This document shows, piece after piece, positions 50,601-63,107 of a stretch of DNA of 64,000 bases. Position 1 is the first letter of the stretch; every line of letters begins with the position of its first letter. Under the pieces are notes generated by a model. That model worked only from the letters and a program-made list of their open reading frames with translations, searched no databases and was not told the origin of the DNA. Source of the DNA: Bugula neritina (Eukaryota; Bryozoa; Gymnolaemata; Cheilostomatida; Bugulidae); NCBI GenBank assembly GCA_964035545.1, contig OZ037773.1, forward strand, positions 3,975,251 to 4,039,250, given 5' to 3'. A program made the translations under genes and the position numbers.

Positions 50601-53600
50601 TGCCACCTGTACTAAAACTTGTGGCTATGTTTGATTTGTGATATGCAGGTTTCACCTATACACAGCGAGAAGTAGCGTGGACATGCTTGACTAGATACCA
50701 GTTTCATGCGACTCACATGTTGGATGATCACAAATGCCGAAACCAAATTATTTGCTAACCTACTATTTTAATTTTTTGTTACAAGCTAGGCGAGATAGCT
50801 GTTGTTTTTATCTGCAGATAATAGATAAAGATGTCAACTTCAAGATTTTCATTTTGAAGAAAGTGAATTTTTGCTGTCCTTTTCAGCTCCTTGGGTTTTG
50901 AAAATACATTTGTTTATCAATGCCAGGGTTCCTACAATGCGGGATATGTGGTCCGATGGAACTAGCTAAGATAAAGCTACAGGTTCAGGGGGAAGGTCTA
51001 AAGTACGGCAGCGTAAAGAGCATCGACTATACCGGCAGCATCGAATGTCTCGGGAAGATTTACAATATGGCGGGCTTTCGTGGAGTTTCCAGAGGTCTGT
51101 TTCTTTTTGTTCCAGTGTCTTTCCTCGTTCTCTTGTAAGAGTATTGTCAACAGAGACTGAACTGTTCAGAGAAATTTTAGTCAATTTTTTTAACCCAATT
51201 GCAAATAAGCTTGTATAATTTCTCTGCTAAATCTCTATTAGAATTACTAAAAGATATTATGTGATAATATAGCCCGAAATTTAATTCACACCTATGATTG
51301 GTTTACCTATTTGTTGTCGTCTATGTATGTTATGTTGAGTGTTATATTTAGCATTTACCTCTGGCAGGTATGATAGCAACTATATTAAGAGAGGTGCCAG
51401 CCTTTGGGACTTACTTTCTGACATATGAGTGGATCTGCCGTAAGATGACAAAGGATGTAAGTTCTAAGTCTATTCAAGCCTGTAAATACTTGCTGCTCTT
51501 TGTTGATGTGCTGGTAAACATGGATTGAGATGAAACCAAACTTTTGTTTTTAAATTACCAAGTGATTTCTAGCATTTTAAAACGTGCTTCTCTTACACTC
51601 TGAGAATTCAATTCTCTTAGATCAGTTTTTAACTGTTCACCTGTCTATCAACAGCTTTCCAAAAACTACCATTTTAATGAGTGTGCTGATTCCCTCTCAG
51701 TTTCCTGTCTGCTGATTCTCTCTCAGTTTCCTGTCTGCTGATTCCCTCTCAGTTTCCTGTCTGCTGATTCTCTCTCAGTTTCCTGTCTGCTGATTCCCTC
51801 TCAGTTTCCTGTCTGCTGATTCTCTCTCAGTTTCTTGTCTGCTGATTCCCTCTCAGTTTCCTGTCTGCTGATTTCTTCTCAGTTTCTTGTCTACTTATTT
51901 CTTCTCAGTTTCCTGTCTGCTGATTTCTTCTCAGTTTCCTGTCTGCTGATTTCTTCTCAGTTTCCTGTGTGCTGATTCTCTCTCAGTTTCCTGTCTGCTG
52001 ATTTCTTCTCAGTTTCCTGCCTGCTGATTTCTTCTCAGTTTCCTGTCTGCTGATTCCCTCTCAGTTTCCTGTCTGCTGATTCTCTCTCAGTTTCTTGTCT
52101 GCTGATTCCCTCTCAGTTTCCTGTCTGCTGATTTCTTCTCAGTTTCTTGTCTACTTATTTCTTCTCAGTTTCCTGTCTGCTGATTTCTTCTCAGTTTCCT
52201 GTCTGCTGATTTCTTCTCAGTTTCCTGTGTGCTGATTCTCTCTCAGTTTCCTGTCTGCTGATTTCTTCTCAGTTTCCTGCCTGCTGATTTCTTCTCAGTT
52301 TCCTGTCTGCTGATTTCTTCTCAGTTTCCTATCTGCTGATTCCCTCTCAGTTTCCTGTCTGCTGATTCTCTCTCAGTTTCTTGTCTGCTGATTCCCTCTC
52401 AGTTTCCTGTCTGCTGATTTCTTCTCAGTTTCTTGTCTACTTATTTCTTCTCAGTTTCCTGTCTGCTGATTTCTTCTCAGTTTCCTGTCTGCTGATTTCT
52501 TCTCAGTTTCCTGTGTGCTGATTCTCTCTCAGTTTCCTGTCTGCTGATTTCTTCTCAGTTTCCTGTCTGCTGATTTCTTCTCAGTTTCCTATCTGCTGAT
52601 TCCCTCTCAGTTTCCTGTCTGCTGATTCTCTCTCAGTTTCTTGTCTGCTGATTCCCTCTCAGTTTCCTGTCTGCTGATTTCTTCTCAGTTTCCTGTCTAC
52701 TGATTTCTTCTCAGTTTCCTGTCTGCTGATTTCTTCTCGGTTTCCTGTCTGCTGATTCTCTCTCAGTTTCCTGTCTGCTGATTCCCTCTCACTTTCCTGT
52801 CTACTGATTTCTTCTCAGTTTCCTGTCTACTGATTTCTTCTCAGTTTCCTGTCTGCTGATTCCCTCTCAGTTTCTTGTCTGCTGATTTCTTCTCAGTTTC
52901 CTGTCTGCTGATTCCCTCTCACTTTCCTGTCTACTGATTTCTTCTCAGTTTCCTGTCTACTGATTTCTTCTCAGTTTCCTGTCTGCTGATTCCCTCTCAG
53001 TTTCTTGTCTGCTGATTCTCTCTCAGTTTCCTGTCTGCTGATTCCCTCTCACTTTCCTGTCTACTGATTTCTTCTCAGTTTCCTGTCTACTGATTTCTTC
53101 TCAGTTTCCTGTCTGCTGATTCCCTCTCAGTTTCTTGTCTGCTGATTCCCTCTCAGTTTCCTGTCTGCTGATTCCCTCTCAGTTTCTTGTCTGCTGATTT
53201 CTTCTCAGTTTCCTGTCTGCTGATTTCTTCTCAGTTTCCTGTCTGCTGATTCCCTCTCAGTTTCTTGTCTGCTGATTCCCTCTCAGTTTCTTGTCTGCTG
53301 ATTCCCTTTGAGTTTCCTGTCTGCTGATTCCCTCTCACTTTCCTGTCTACTGATTTCTTCTCAGTTTCCTATCTGCTGATTCCCTCTTAGTTTCTTGTCT
53401 GCTGATTTCTTCTCAGTTTCCTGTCTGCTGATTCCCTCTCAGTTTCCTGTCTACTGATTTCTTCTCAGTTTCCTGTCTGCTGATTTCTTCTCAGTTTCCT
53501 GTCTGCTGATTCCCTCTCAGTTTCCTGTCTGCTGATTTATTCTCACTTTCCTGTCTGCTGATTCCCTCTCAGTTTCTTGTCTGCTGATTCCCTTTGAGTT

Positions 53601-54680
53601 TCCTGTCTGCTGATTCCCTCCCACTTTCCTGTCTACTGATTCCCTTTCAGTTTCTTGTCTGCTGATTCCCTTTGAGTTTGCTGTCTGCTGATTTCCTCTC
53701 AGTTTTCTGTCTGCTGATTTCTTCTCAGTTTCCTATCTGCTGATTTCCTCTCAGTTCCCTGTCTGCTGATTCCCTCTCAGTTTGCTCTTAATAGCGCATG
53801 TTCAACCCAATGAGTTGTATCCTCGTCTGTTTGTTAGTCTGAATTCTATTCTCATCTGTTCGTTAGACTGAGACGGAGTGTTCCACTGGCACCCTTCTTC
53901 TCTCAGGAGGTCTGGCCGGCTGTGCTGCCTGGATCATCACCTACCCTATTGACGTCATCAAAACTAGAATACAAACAGATGGAGCCCTTCGACAAGGTAA
54001 CAGGAAGTAGAAGTGGCTAGGCGGTGCTGATGTACTATTTAGGGTTATATGCACTAATAGTATATAGACTTTTGGCCATAGCTTCCTTGTAATATGTGTC
54101 ATGGCTATTACGTATTTAGGTTTTGTTATTTCAATACATTAAAGTCAGTTTAGGAATTTATCATCAAATGTTGAGCAATATTTTTCAGCTTCAATCTTGT
54201 TTTTTTGAGCATTTCAAACAGTCTGTTGAACTATTCCTTGTATTCTGTAGGGAGACTGGTATACAAATACTCTGGTTATTTAGACTGCATAAGAAAGTCT
54301 ATTTCAGCTGATGGGTACAAAGTGTTTGGTAAAGGTCTGAATGCTACTCTACTCAGGGCGTTTCCTACGAATGCGGCTACTTTCGCTGTAAGCATTTTAT
54401 TCGCAAGATGAGTTACTTTGTATTTTCAACTCACTCTGAGACAAATTTTGGGTCGGCCATTATTTCATCAGCTGTATATTCACTCTTTTATTTTGACTGC
54501 CAACATTTCTCAACTCTTTCTGTGGTGTTCATCTGCATACTTCCTGTATTAACTGTATACTTCTAGCACATCTTGTAGGTTGTTGCATGGATCCTGCGGC
54601 ATATGGCACCGTCGAATTCATCTAATGACAGGAAGTCGTCCATTGAACGAGCTACTTCCTTCGCTCAAATCGATGGATAA
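47621..54680 (+). CDS. SLC25A29: Mitochondrial carrier, SLC25A29-like
   Basis: Inner-membrane carrier of the SLC25 family; the closest recalled relative is SLC25A29, the basic amino acid (arginine/lysine/ornithine) transporter of the carnitine/ornithine carrier branch. Nine exons in phase: 47621-47657, 48176-48219, 49425-49518, 50284-50412, 50927-51094, 51368-51456, 53867-53996, 54251-54387, 54579-54680; 309 residues (human 303). The three carrier signatures are present: GHPFDTLKV, GPMELAKIKLQ and YPIDVIKTRIQ. Further A29-like blocks are INAIIFGVQGN, GFRGVSRGMIATILREVPAFG and GLNATLLRAFPTNAATFA. Exon 1 is only 37 nt (MGTIDFVAGCFG). Intron 2 holds a 24-bp minisatellite, intron 3 a SINE and intron 6 a 2.1-kb minisatellite. 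AATAAA overlaps the stop codon at 54680-54685, too close to be a typical signal. Substrate is inferred by family only. Confidence 0.92.
48428..48495 (-). mobile_element. tRNA-SINE fragment
   Basis: Tail end only: 'ccctgtgagaaacccagcgg', 'aaggttttttaaaaacaggt'. In SLC25A29 intron 2. Confidence 0.6.
48862..49212. repeat. 24-bp minisatellite
   Basis: About 14 copies of a 24-bp unit (tgtaagctataatatatac plus atgta). Because 24 is a multiple of three, long false frames exist on both strands (repeats such as IHVYIIAY and NIYMYVSY). It lies in SLC25A29 intron 2. Confidence 0.95.
49918..50102 (-). mobile_element. tRNA-derived SINE
   Basis: 'ggatgctcttcctaacatca', 'cccatgactttggctttact', 'aagcaaacgctctaacc'. 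In SLC25A29 intron 3. Confidence 0.8.
51683..53788. repeat. 2.1-kb minisatellite, 26-bp unit
   Basis: About 80 copies of a 26-bp unit (ctgattccctctcagtttcc, then tgtctg) in SLC25A29 intron 6, ending about 80 bases before exon 7. Variants (ccctctcag, tctctcag, tcttctcag; tttcttgtctacttattt) recur in the same order, showing higher-order periods of roughly 260-290 bp. Every unit has a pyrimidine run followed by CAG. Confidence 0.97.
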
Positions 54681-57600
54681 ATAAACTGAAGAAAACTTCA
54701 GATGCTGTAGTTTCTATTCACCTGAAGTTCTCTACTTGAATCTGCATATTTCGAACTGCGTACTTTCTTATTCAATTAAGTATTCCTTCCATTTAGCCAA
54801 AGTAGTTACACCTTTTGATTATATTTTTGTTACAATCTCTAGCCGGGTATATGTCAAATATTTATTCTAGAAGTAAATTGGAAGAGCTAAGGATTTTCGC
54901 TTTGTTTTTATTAATCCTTGTGTTGGGGTGGTCTCCCACAAAAAACTTTCCCTCTTTTCTGAAGAGAGCATAGTTGAGGACACATTTACTAGTAATGCTG
55001 ATTTAAGATTCAACTACTACCCTGCGAAACCCTCATCATGGCCCAGCACACGGATGTTCTTAAGAAGATTCCGCGCCTTTTTAAGCTCGTCATCCTTACT
55101 CCGTGTAACCTAGATCTTTCATTGGCACCTATTGGCCACACTATTTGTATTTATACATGTATATATAACGCTACCTATGGAATTTTTTATTAAAACACTG
55201 GTTTGTGCATTCTATCTTTATCAGTGTGCTGAAATCATATTCACCTCTAGTTAACTGGGTCTCTCTTGGTTTTGTTTTTCTCAATTTTACAAACATTTTT
55301 GTCGCAAGTTTTTTAATGAGTGAATCTCAACCCATATGAACAGTATTGTAAATACGTAACTATTATGCAGCTTTGTGCACTTTGAAGCAAATATCCGGTG
55401 CCCTCGTTTTCAAAATAAGAAAGTGGTTTTACTAGTAAATGTGGTTTTTAAAGTGAATCTCGTGCTTTAATGATTCTTTTCAATATTGGAGTAATTTGGA
55501 AATTTCCGGTTAATCTACAGTCTCAGCTCTGCAGAGTTAAGTTTGAAAATCTCTGAAAGTTATTCCATAGGTTTTATTATGCTGTAAGGTCAAACCAGAT
55601 CAAAATATAATATTGTAAGAAAACCATTTGAATAACATCAGTGAAGATGTCTACACAGGCACTTTCCCTTTGGAAATTGCCTCTGTAACTTCACAGCAAC
55701 CCTATTCTTATTCTGATTACATTAACATTATATGAATTAGTATTTTCTTTCAAAAAGAGCAACTTTTAATTCGGGTAGTTATTTCTGTCAATTTTACTGC
55801 TTGTGTTATTTTTACTGCTATGGTTATGAAATAAATGAATAATTCAGAAATATCTATATACTTTGATCATAATATATCTATTAAGATATTCAGCAATAAG
55901 TTATTGTTATTATAATCTGCACCTAGTCATGTTAATATCTATTTTGGAATCCTTTTATGCAGATCAATATTCCTGCATTGGCTGTAGTGTAGTGGCTAGT
56001 GCCTCTCGTACCCCAATAAAAAGATTGCGCACACATTGTGAAGCTTTTTACGGCGAGTCTACAATTTGCTACACTTCCTCTGTGTTGCAAATGATCTGCA
56101 TGCACTACTGGCGCTAAAGCTGGTCTAGTTTACACCAGAATACATATTGCTCTTTAGTGTAAACCTGCAGCAACATCTAGTTCTGCACCTTCTCTAGTCC
56201 TACTTGGCTTTAGATAAGATTCCCTTCATAATTTTGCATTTGCATTTATCATAGAAATTAGTAATCAGCTTCTGTCACTCAAAGACAGAGTTCATTCAAA
56301 CTTCCAATTTATCGTAGTTTGTGTTGAAGACCAATGTGTAGGCAACTAATTATGGATGGTAGTATTGCATGCAATATAAATATGGCCACTAGTATCTCAC
56401 CAGAAAGGTTTCCGCATGTTGCTACATGCTGTTGCTATATAACTCCTTACAGTGCCTATAGGCAGCATAATTATAATTGCACATGCAGGTAAAGATTTTC
56501 TATCTAGAATTTTTGTATGATTATAAAACCTGGAACTGCCAGTGAGAAATATGCACATCTAGAAAATAAATTTTAATGCATAACCGGGCTACACCATGCT
56601 ATGCGAGGTACTGCCGGCTCTTTATGGGCATTTATCCCCCCCCCCAACCTGTAAAGTCTTGAAGGTAATTATCAATTAGTTTCTTGTGAATATTACTGAT
56701 TCACAGATAGTCTTGGCAGAGCATAGCGCCAGCTAGCCAAGGAAAGATTCCAGATTCATGTATTAAAATGTGGACACATATGACTAGCTCTCAAGTAACC
56801 ATTCAGAGGTGATGTACAATAGCAACCTACCAGTAAAATTGAAATAAGTAACAAATTCTTATTTTCGGCCTCTAATAATTACTAATTGGAATGGGAGTGA
56901 AAAGGGAATTATCAACTAATTTAGATGTTATTGTGGTAGCCATGAACTTAGAAAGATGGCTTTAGCATAAATTACGGTTTGTAAAATACAAGTTGTACAA
57001 CATTGCATATCAACATGATTTTCTGTACTTACTACAGAAAATGCTCAATTTACAAAACACATACATGTATTTCTATATTTTTTTGTATTTGGCGAGTCTA
57101 ATAAACTCATTTTTTTATTTCAATTTCTTGAGTAAAAGTCCTTGATAACATATGCTAATTTTGCTGCGTTGAACTTTTACTTACAAGTTGGCAATTATCC
57201 AACAATTATTTACATCAATGTTAATATCGACCTGCAAGCTACTGCAGATAGCTGCTATAGTTTAATGCACTATAAAAGAGCAATATAATTACACACCCTC
57301 AGTAGCTATAGGCACAGTGTGTTACATATAGTAGAATACATTACTGCACTATATCTATTATAGTATTAACTCTTCTTTAACCACATTGTTATTTATCTAT
57401 CTTTTATTCTGAAATCATCCTACATATAGGCATCCCTCTCTTTCAAGCTAAAATGGTAGGTATGTGCTATATTATAATATTTCTCTATGTATTATGTTTA
57501 AATACAAACCAAACCAACAAATTAAACTCAATATTTATACTGAAGTATGCTTGTTAGGCAATTCCATCACGCCATATGTACAGGTTGCATTGCGTGCTGG

Positions 57601-57794
57601 TTTAAGCAAGCATAATCGGTAAAGTTATTATACTACTAGTTCGCCCTTTTGAGGAAGTACAGTACATACTTTACAAACCTTCTATAATATATTCCTGGGA
57701 TGCAAGAGCTTTGCAAGATATATGAGCAAACAGTATAATCCAATGATCACTAAATGTATTTTATGCATTATTAATTTATTCGATCTATGTATAC

Positions 57795-58065
57795 AAAAAC
57801 TTTTCCTGGTTTTGTGTCAATATATTTACAAAAACTTTTCCTGGTTTTGTGTCAATATATTTACAAAAAATTTTCCTGGTTTTGTGTCAATATATTTACA
57901 AAAACTTTTCCTGGTTTTGTGTCAATATATTTACAAAAACTTTTCCTGGTTTTGTGTCAATATATTTACAAAAACTTTTCCTGGTTTTGTGTCAATATAT
58001 TTACAATAACTTTTCCTGGTTTTGTGTCAATATATTTACAATAACTTTTCCTGGTTTTGTGTCCA
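57795..58065. repeat. 35-bp minisatellite
   Basis: Nearly eight copies of a 35-bp unit (aaaaacttttcctggttttg, then tgtcaatatattt). Units abut directly, without spacers. Open frames (FPGFVSIYLQ repeats) are artefacts. Confidence 0.95.
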
Positions 58066-58200
58066 CTTAAGCACAAGACATAGTACCTAGTACCTGCTGA
58101 GTCTTTGCAATGGAAAGGCTAATGGTTTTATCAGAGTTAATTTTTATGATACATATTATAGAAGCTTTCTTCTATATAATATGAAAACCATATTTACCAT

Positions 58201-58345
58201 CACACACACACACACTCACACACTCACACACTCACACACTCACACACTCACACACTCACACACTCACACACTCACACACACACACTCACACACTCACACA
58301 CTCACACACTCACACACTCACACACTCACACACTCACACACACAC
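58201..58345. repeat. (CACACTCA)n microsatellite
   Basis: Regular CACACTCA repeat; open frames read Thr-His-Ser-Leu repeats and are not genes. Confidence 0.97.
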
Positions 58346-59909
58346 CTCAATCTGTGGACAGCAGCTATTTCGGGATTTGTCCCCTCATCAGCACAGGACA
58401 GAGTGCCATGGTCCACACCATATACTTATATATATACATAACATAAAGTACATGTAATTTATATTGAGTCTCAAGGTCACATCTGGTGACCTTAAACTAG
58501 AAGTGTCTACTGGTTATCTCTCTTTACCCTAAGTTCAACAGCCACTCTAGTAGTCCATTTAAAAGTTATTAACCCAAATGGTTATTAAACAACTCCATTT
58601 ATTTCAGTATAAGGTGACTAATTATATTATGTTCCAGCTGCTGATTATCTAAATAGCTGCTTTTCGATTGGCTACTTGTGTACTACCTTGAAAGCAAAGA
58701 TCTATTACGTTATCTAGTGACAGCAAATGCAGATGTTAGTCACTCGCCCCGGTATTTGTCCCAGAAAAATAAAAAAGTTGGTCAGGAGTCAGTAAAAGAT
58801 GACTTTTTACCCACTTATGCAAATTACTACACGGAACTAGTGAATTAAAGAGCATGTCTTTTCACTGCATGAACTTAGTCCGGCCAGATTATCAAATTAT
58901 AACTTTGGTAGAATTGATCCAACAGAATCACACAAATTAGTGACAAACTTTGGAAAAATGGCAAAATCTAAAGACTGATTTGTAAAAATAATTGTCATAA
59001 AATTAGTTATCTTTGCTGGTATACTAGTTACCATGGTACTTATACTAAATGGTAATATTTCAGTGGCTAGTTGTATTAGCTAGGAAGGTACATAGTAGCC
59101 TACATGCAGTTTGGTATCCATTAGGCCAATAATGCCAAAAACAATATTTTTACTTTAAACTATTTACTTTCAAGATGAAATGTTGCATGTTGTAACGACA
59201 ATTGAATTCTCCTCTGATATTGAATGGAGCCTATAAGTAGCACCTTAAATTACATTTACCTGCATTGTAAGTCTTGGTGATTATAGACTTATAGCATTTC
59301 TTTCTTTTTACTAAATTAATACAATTTTATTGTGAATACATGACAGTTTTTGTAAATGTTAATAGCATTTGCAAGTTACACTGTTGTATAGTAGCCTAAC
59401 CTATATTCCCTACTTTTATTTCTGCAATAAACTGTATTTAACTTACTAGCTTATTCTGTATTATTCATCTTTACTCATAGAAGTTATCATGATTCATTCA
59501 TTCATTCAGCCCAATTTTACTGTATGCTTGATAATATATTATGTTGGTTATTTACAATAGATAAATAAAGTGCTGCAAGTGTGTTGTGAAACTCTATGGA
59601 CCTTTCACAGATTGGTTAATGGTAAGCATATTTGACCAATTATAGAGAGTAGGAAATTTCCACCATTGACTGAAATGCATACATTTTACCTTAACATGCT
59701 TTTAGTCAGTTTAAAGAGAAACTTCTGTATGAAAGCTTGTATTCTACTAATAACAAGCAAAGAAAGCAAGGGTTAGTAATATATCTTAACATGTAAATTT
59801 ATAAAAGATGTTTAATCACCACTATAATATTTTTATTATTAGTAATATTTTAGACTAATACTAATTGTAAAAGTAATTTATTGCCTCAATTAAAATTATG
59901 TTAACTCAT

Positions 59910-60095
59910 GAGTTTATAGAGACCATCTCTGTAAGAACCTCTGATAAAAAGGGTGCTTTCAATTGGGCTAAGGACTTATTTGCTGTTGTAGTAAGAGAAA
60001 AATTGTGACTGAATGCCCTTCCTATAAACATCACCAAAATCCTTAGCTGTAAGAGATTCAGATTATTGACTTTGTGCTCAATAAGTTTGTGCTCA
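59910..60095 (-). mobile_element. tRNA-derived SINE, diverged
   Basis: Reverse copy with recognisable 'gggctaaggacttatttgct', 'gtgactgaatgcccttccta', 'attcagattattgactttgt'; the tRNA head is degraded. Confidence 0.65.
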
Positions 60096-61038
60096 ATAAC
60101 TAGTACTAACAAACCAATGCTGATCACTCAGATTCATATGCTATAGCAGGAACTATTTTTTATTGAAGCTCTTGATTAGTCTCAAATAAAAAAGACGATA
60201 CTTGTAGCTCTATTTATGTAAAAAGTGGAGCTGGTGTAATTTATCGTTCTCATTTTGATCACTCTATGCCCTATGGTGTTGTTAAGTAGACTTTAAATCT
60301 ACCAAAATATGGAAATATAGAATAATCAATAATGTAAAGTATAATAAAAATAAAAATATATAAACTTATATAGTAAAAATTGTATGCTATCCTCAAGCTT
60401 ATTACAATTATATCTTTATATTTTAATACAATTATAATGGTATTGTGTTAGTTTTGCATAAAAAAACCAATAAACTACGCTACGTTAGTTTGAATATTAA
60501 TATGAAGAGTTGAAAGTTACCTCAGCTTTCACCAGTAACAGCAAGTTTTCATATATCTAGCTCAGATAGAAATTCTTGTGCAATACTTTTGGTAGTCATC
60601 CACATTTATTTTTAAATAAGTTTTAGTCATTTACAAAATATTTGTCCTGAAAAAATGGATTATTTTAAAATTATTTCAATTTCCATTTCAAGTATTGGCC
60701 TTGATAAATGTTATTTTCATAATATTATACTTACACGGTGTAGTGTTTAAAATATTTCCAGCATGCAAAGAATTGTTTATTACTACAGCATGAATTGGGT
60801 GATGATCAATAATATGATGTCATGTTTCATATAGGCTATATATGTATAAGATATAGATTGACAAAGAGAAATATAGTCGTAACCTTTTAAAGAATAAAAT
60901 CTTTTCAGCATAAATATGATACCTGTAACTAACACAACATAAAAAACTGTAACAATTATTTCAGGATAATATTTAGATATCTACATTTTTAAAGTCCTTC
61001 AAGTCAGTCTTGAGAATTTGGCTCCAACTATATTTATA

Positions 61039-63107
61039 ATGAGTTTAGTAGACTTTGCATCTGGATGTTTGGGAGGTAAGGTATACCTCTATACTCTATA
61101 CTATACATTTAGGTGCAATAGTGGAGAAATTGAGATAGCCTAAGTTCTTTAAATTTCTTCATAAATTTTGGTTTGGGGTGCAGATTGAAGTTCTTTTGAA
61201 AACATAACTTTTTTTGCTACATTTCTAATCTAGAACACGAGCTTTTCTCAATTTCTCCATTACTGCACCTATGTGCCCCCTCAAAGCTCTGTGTTTGTAA
61301 GGAGGGTAGGAGGTAAGGGTTAATTGCTACACTTCAGTCTTTCTCATGCTGTTCTGAATTTTGAAGAAGCATTCTTTGACAACTTTTATTTTAAGTTTCT
61401 TCACGCAGTCCTTATACCAAACTATATAATTATAGGGCATAGGCAAATCATTGTAACCGTTTATTATAATTAATTATATCCATAAGCTAGCTATGATTCA
61501 AATGCCATCAGAAAGGGCCCTGTTTTAACAATCCTTTGCTGTTTCAAAATCAGTCAACTCCCACCAGGATGTAATATAGAAACAACAGAAAAGTCACTTA
61601 AGTATTGTATCTATTAACTGAGTCTTACAACTTATGTGAGTGTTGTGACAAATGGATATATATGCATAGTAAAACTGCATTTTAAAGTTTAGCTTTATCT
61701 CGCTGTGATAATATAATGTATGTTATACAGTTGAACTAGCTACTCCAACAGGATAGAGTGGTGATAAGTGGGGATATTATGAAAATTGAAATGCATGTGG
61801 CCTTGCTCAAGTTTTAGCTCAGTTCTTAGAGAATTTCTAGTTGCAATTCACCAGCAACTTTGAATGTGAACTGGTACATACATTTGATTTAAACAATTTT
61901 TGAGATAAATTATGAAAAGAAACAAGTTTTCACATAAATATTCATTTGGTACACCTTTGGAGCTTCAACTAAGTTAGACTGCAGTCTGTACGTGTTAGAA
62001 GTATTTCATGTTTTCAAATGTAGATTCATTTACTTGTAGGCGTGGCCAATGTGGTGGTTGGCCATCCATTTGACACAGTAAAGGTAAAGCAGCTAATCCT
62101 GTTTATTTATTTTTCGATACATTCGTCTTTTGTAAATATGCTATTATATGTAGCATAGGTGTATATACGCTTATGCTATGTATAATAGCATATTTATAAA
62201 AGATAATACTACTATCGCTACAGCGACTTCCATACATCCACCCAGTCTTCTATAAAGGACCATTAGGTCTTCCGTTTATTGTTAAATTTCTATTACATTT
62301 AGAAGTACATTATATACTACATTCTACTACAACTTGTAAGAAAACATCTGATTGTGTATAAGGGTTGTGAGCATTGTGTGATGTTACTCAGGTCAGGTTT
62401 CAGCAGTCAAACTCTACCCATAGAAGAACGTTGAGATGCTTTACTTCTATAGTGCAACAGGAGACTGTGAGAGGACTGTACAAAGGTACCGTCTACAATA
62501 TACTCTCCCAATTATTCACCGGCTGCTACTCAAGAAGAATTGATTATTTCAACGTACTATGCATCTTAAAACTCGAAGTAGCAGTATTAGCTTAATTATT
62601 GAAAGCATTAGGGTGTATCTTATAAATTGACAATGCAGCTATTTGCATATGAAGTCAAGGTCATCTTACAGATTGGTAGTAACTTGCAACTAGTATTTAT
62701 ATTAGGCAAAATATTTGCGAAACTTTGATTCCTTTTTTTCAAGTGGAAAGTGCGTTGCCTAATTATTTATAGCAACCACTTTGTTTTCATTACTTTGCAT
62801 TGTGGGAATGACTGATACTGGTACGGATGAATTTGTGGTTGTGGTTGGTGGTTTCATTTAATGCAACTGTTTCCAAACATTAAAAAAAAGTTCATTCACA
62901 TAAATCGAAACATGGAAACGTGGTGAATAAGTAATATAATGATATTTTTATTCTGATGAGTAATTTGATACAATTCAGGAGTTACTTCCCCTCTGTACTC
63001 ACTGGCAGCAATCAATGCCATCTTATTTGGTGTTCAGGGAAACATTCTGAGAAAGATGCATGATCCAAATGCTTTGTCTTCTCACTTCACTGCTGGTGCT
63101 ATGGCTG
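61039..63107 (+). CDS. SLC25A29: SLC25A29-like mitochondrial carrier, second copy, partial at window end
   Basis: Tandem paralogue of the carrier at 47621. Four exons are in the window: 61039-61075, 62040-62083, 62392-62485, 62979-63107. They have exactly the same lengths (37, 44, 94, 129 nt) and phases as exons 1-4 of the first copy. It reads MSLVDFASGCLG, GVANVVVGHPFDTVK (first carrier signature), TLRCFTSIVQQETVRGLYKG and INAILFGVQGNILRKM. Later exons lie beyond 64000. The reading frame and splice sites are intact, so it is probably a functional second transporter with possibly different substrate preference. Confidence 0.88.

Larger units (their letters stand above)
54681..61038. other. 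Intergenic between the two SLC25 genes
   Basis: AT-rich DNA. Holds a 35-bp minisatellite (57795-58065), a (CACACTCA)n microsatellite (58201-58345), a SINE (59910-60095) and a short poly-C run near 56636-56645. I see no exon. Confidence 0.6.

Noticed and set aside
57795-58065. CRISPR-like regular 35-bp repeats
   Set aside because: Units abut without unique spacers and the DNA is eukaryotic; it is a minisatellite.
58181-58441. 86-codon Thr/His-rich ORF
   Set aside because: Translation of the (CACACTCA)n microsatellite.
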